Source: Candidatus Magasanikbacteria bacterium RIFOXYD12_FULL_33_17 (GTDB taxonomy: Bacteria; Patescibacteriota; Patescibacteriia; Magasanikbacterales; UBA922). Taken from it: a stretch of DNA of 12,986 nucleotides. Location: assembly GCA_001783255.1 (NCBI GenBank), contig MFRB01000054.1, positions 1-12,986 of the forward strand, in the 5' to 3' direction. Numbering within the stretch: the stretch's first letter is position 1; each line of letters begins with the position of its first letter. The notes below the pieces were generated by a model. That model did no database searches and was not told the DNA's origin. It saw only the letters and a list, made by a program, of their open reading frames with translations. Shown here one piece after another: positions 12,668 through 12,986 of this stretch. The position numbers were made by a program, and so were the translations under genes.

Positions 12668-12943
12668 CTAGCTGAATGAAAATTTTTTTGTTATTTCTAT
12701 TAGTTTTGGAATATTAGCCATTTCTTTTATTGTATTTTTTATTATTCCAACATGACTATATTTTGTTTTCTTGCTTATTCTACGAAAAGTTGATCTGTCC
12801 AATATATACATTTCACTTAGTTTACTTTTTTTCCTTCCAGATTTTTTTACTCTAAAAGTCTTATTACATACTTTACATTTCCTTCTACTTTTACCCCACT
12901 TTATTATGTTTTTGTCTCCACAAAATTGACAAACTAATTTCAT
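12668..12943 (-). CDS. IS256/MULE-like transposase, N-terminal zinc-ribbon and HTH part (first frame)
   Basis: A 91-residue frame with a zinc ribbon (Cys5, Cys8, Cys23, Cys26, pattern CxxC-14-CxxC), a Lys/Arg-rich segment (RVKKSGRKKSK, 31-41) and a helix-turn-helix-like region (LDRSTFRRISKKTKYSHVGI, 48-67). This is the DNA-binding half of the transposase. It ends in FSFS-stop just after an A7 run. Removing one base from the run would join it through ITKNFHSAS to the DDE frame that follows. The ATG at 12943 is about 40 nt from the window edge, so the right end of the insertion sequence is not visible. Confidence 0.72.
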   Translation of the reverse strand: MKLVCQFCGDKNIIKWGKSRRKCKVCNKTFRVKKSGRKKSKLSEMYILDRSTFRRISKKTKYSHVGIIKNTIKEMANIPKLIEITKKFSFS

Positions 12944-12986
12944 ATGGTTAATTGGTTAACTAAAAAATTTAAAAACAAGGCTAATT

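Larger units (their letters stand above)
12004..12986 (-). mobile_element. Insertion sequence with a split transposase, right end outside the window
   Basis: Defined by the two transposase frames, directly downstream of recA. I could not fix terminal inverted repeats. AATTGGTT occurs at 11960-11967 and 12950-12957 in the same orientation and might be a target-site duplication, but the transposase start would then lie only 6 nt from the element's end, which is too close. The true boundaries remain unknown. Confidence 0.6.

Noticed and set aside
12683..12689. Programmed -1 frameshift at the A7 run
   Set aside because: The two frames are related by +1 (or -2), so simple -1 slippage does not join them.
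11960..12957. AATTGGTT in direct orientation on both sides of the transposase as a target-site duplication
   Set aside because: The transposase ATG would then be only 6 nt from the element end, and no matching terminal inverted repeats follow; likely chance in AT-rich DNA.
1..12986. CRISPR array, toxin-antitoxin pair or phage genes
   Set aside because: No regularly spaced repeats, no cas-like, toxin-like or phage structural proteins; the repeats present are isolated palindromes.

Overview
The window is AT-rich bacterial DNA with short spacers, A-rich sequence instead of Shine-Dalgarno sites before most starts, and a standard genetic code. It holds one housekeeping gene (recA), a set of envelope genes, several small enzymes and the end of an insertion sequence. 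Proteins pairing SpoIID with NBR1-type Ig-like domains, tiny enzymes in tight runs, and dispersed GC-rich palindromes are reminiscent of Candidate Phyla Radiation bacteria (Patescibacteria, Parcubacteria-like). This placement is an inference from style, not from a marker phylogeny.

Layout: (1) 1-2340, minus strand: a membrane-anchored protein and a soluble protein of unknown function, then a GNAT acetyltransferase and a class I SAM methyltransferase; the last three are 4-7 nt apart and form an operon with a good promoter at 1804-1832. (2) 2377-2558, minus strand: an intact tRNA-Ser(CGA), with the 5' half of a second, different serine tRNA and a GC-rich hairpin upstream of it. (3) 2672-5542: an O-antigen ligase/polymerase-like membrane protein (plus) converging on a Wzx-type flippase (minus), separated by a large inverted-repeat block. 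(4) 5845-8484, plus strand: a secreted SpoIID-domain protein with two Ig-like modules, then a RodZ-like HTH-TM-Ig protein 6 nt later, ending at a strong terminator. (5) 10675-8536, minus strand: a compact four-gene cassette (HAD phosphatase, HD hydrolase, P-loop kinase-like protein, mannose-6-phosphate-isomerase-like cupin) with 1-5 nt gaps. (6) 10858-11916, plus strand: recA, with a consensus promoter and an unusual leader. (7) 11937-12986, minus strand: an IS256/MULE-like transposase split into two frames at an A7 run; its right end lies outside the window.

The genes in regions 3 and 4 fit a cell-surface theme: lipid-linked glycan flipping, glycan polymerisation or ligation, glycan-strand cleavage by SpoIID, and a membrane-anchored morphology-type HTH protein. 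The cupin and the small kinase and phosphatase genes could feed sugar or nucleotide metabolism, but nothing in the sequence fixes their substrates. I see no CRISPR array, no rRNA and no clear new defence system. The items most worth following up are the broken tRNA-Ser, the recA leader, the palindromes at the two envelope promoters, the inverted-repeat block, and the two unknown genes.
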